Origin: an uncultured Collinsella sp.
GTDB taxonomy: Bacteria > Actinomycetota > Coriobacteriia > Coriobacteriales > Coriobacteriaceae
Direction: 5' to 3'
Assembly: GCA_900538305.1 (NCBI GenBank)
Contig: UPXY01000019.1
Span: forward strand, 1-34,351
DNA length: 34,351 nucleotides
Below the pieces are notes generated by a model, which was given only the letters and a program-made list of their open reading frames with translations, had not been told where the DNA came from and ran no database searches. The translations under genes were made by a program, and so were the position numbers. Positions 34,307-34,351 of the stretch are shown piece by piece (position 1 is the stretch's first letter; each line of letters begins with the position of its first letter).

Positions 34307-34351
34307 GGGACGGGGGTTATTGGTTGGTGAGGTACCTCACCAACCAATAAC
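34307..34351. repeat. Perfect 36-bp palindrome at the window edge
   Basis: GTTATTGGTTGGTGAGGT (34316-34333) is followed directly by its exact reverse complement (34334-34351), so the 36-bp palindrome has no loop. GGGACGGGGG (34307-34316) overlaps its left end. The palindrome ends exactly at the window end. It may be a terminator hairpin for the preceding gene or part of a dispersed repeat; an assembly fold-back cannot be excluded. Confidence 0.75.

Overview
The window is GC-rich (about 60-65% by eye), gene-dense bacterial chromosome. The gene families, the local order tig-clpP-clpX-valS, the oligosaccharide ABC locus and Shine-Dalgarno-led genes with some TTG starts suggest a gut Actinomycetota of the Coriobacteriia, Collinsella-like. 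That assignment is inference from gene content, not a database match. No rRNA, phage, CRISPR array or transposase gene was seen.

Layout. (1) 107-8029, all minus strand: a LysR regulator with a structured leader, valyl-tRNA synthetase, then the protein quality-control cluster trigger factor, ClpP and ClpX, and tRNA-Leu. (2) 8199-10866: a metallophosphoesterase overlapping (ATGA) a large cytoplasmic protein that joins a ParB-like region to a BMP-type ligand-binding domain. It is preceded by two 34-bp arms that are exact inverted copies of each other and each almost a palindrome. (3) 10886-20705: a carbohydrate locus with an ATPase, a lipoprotein binding protein, two permeases and a GH36 alpha-galactosidase on the minus strand, a divergent AraC regulator, and a convergent amylosucrase-family GH13 enzyme. 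Together they would import raffinose-type sugars, release galactose and process the sucrose left over. (4) 20874-22860: a small membrane protein, a possibly leaderless PD-(D/E)XK-like nuclease gene, and a 155-bp MITE-like element with 30-bp terminal inverted repeats and a 3-bp target duplication. (5) 22861-28217: glutamate dehydrogenase, an iron alcohol dehydrogenase plus aldehyde dehydrogenase pair, and a lipoprotein. (6) 28415-34351: tRNA-Gly and tRNA-Pro from a strong promoter, a CLC antiporter with fluoride-type (CLC-F) motifs, a diacylglycerol kinase-like lipid kinase, an alpha/beta hydrolase with an in-frame tetrapeptide repeat insertion, O-acetylhomoserine sulfhydrylase, a C_GCAxxG_C_C family protein, and a perfect 36-bp palindrome at the window edge.

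The most unusual parts are the ParB-like/BMP protein with its paired palindromes, the repeat family seen both inside the hydrolase gene and at the window end, the MITE-like element, and the CLC-F type transporter that has no visible fluoride riboswitch.
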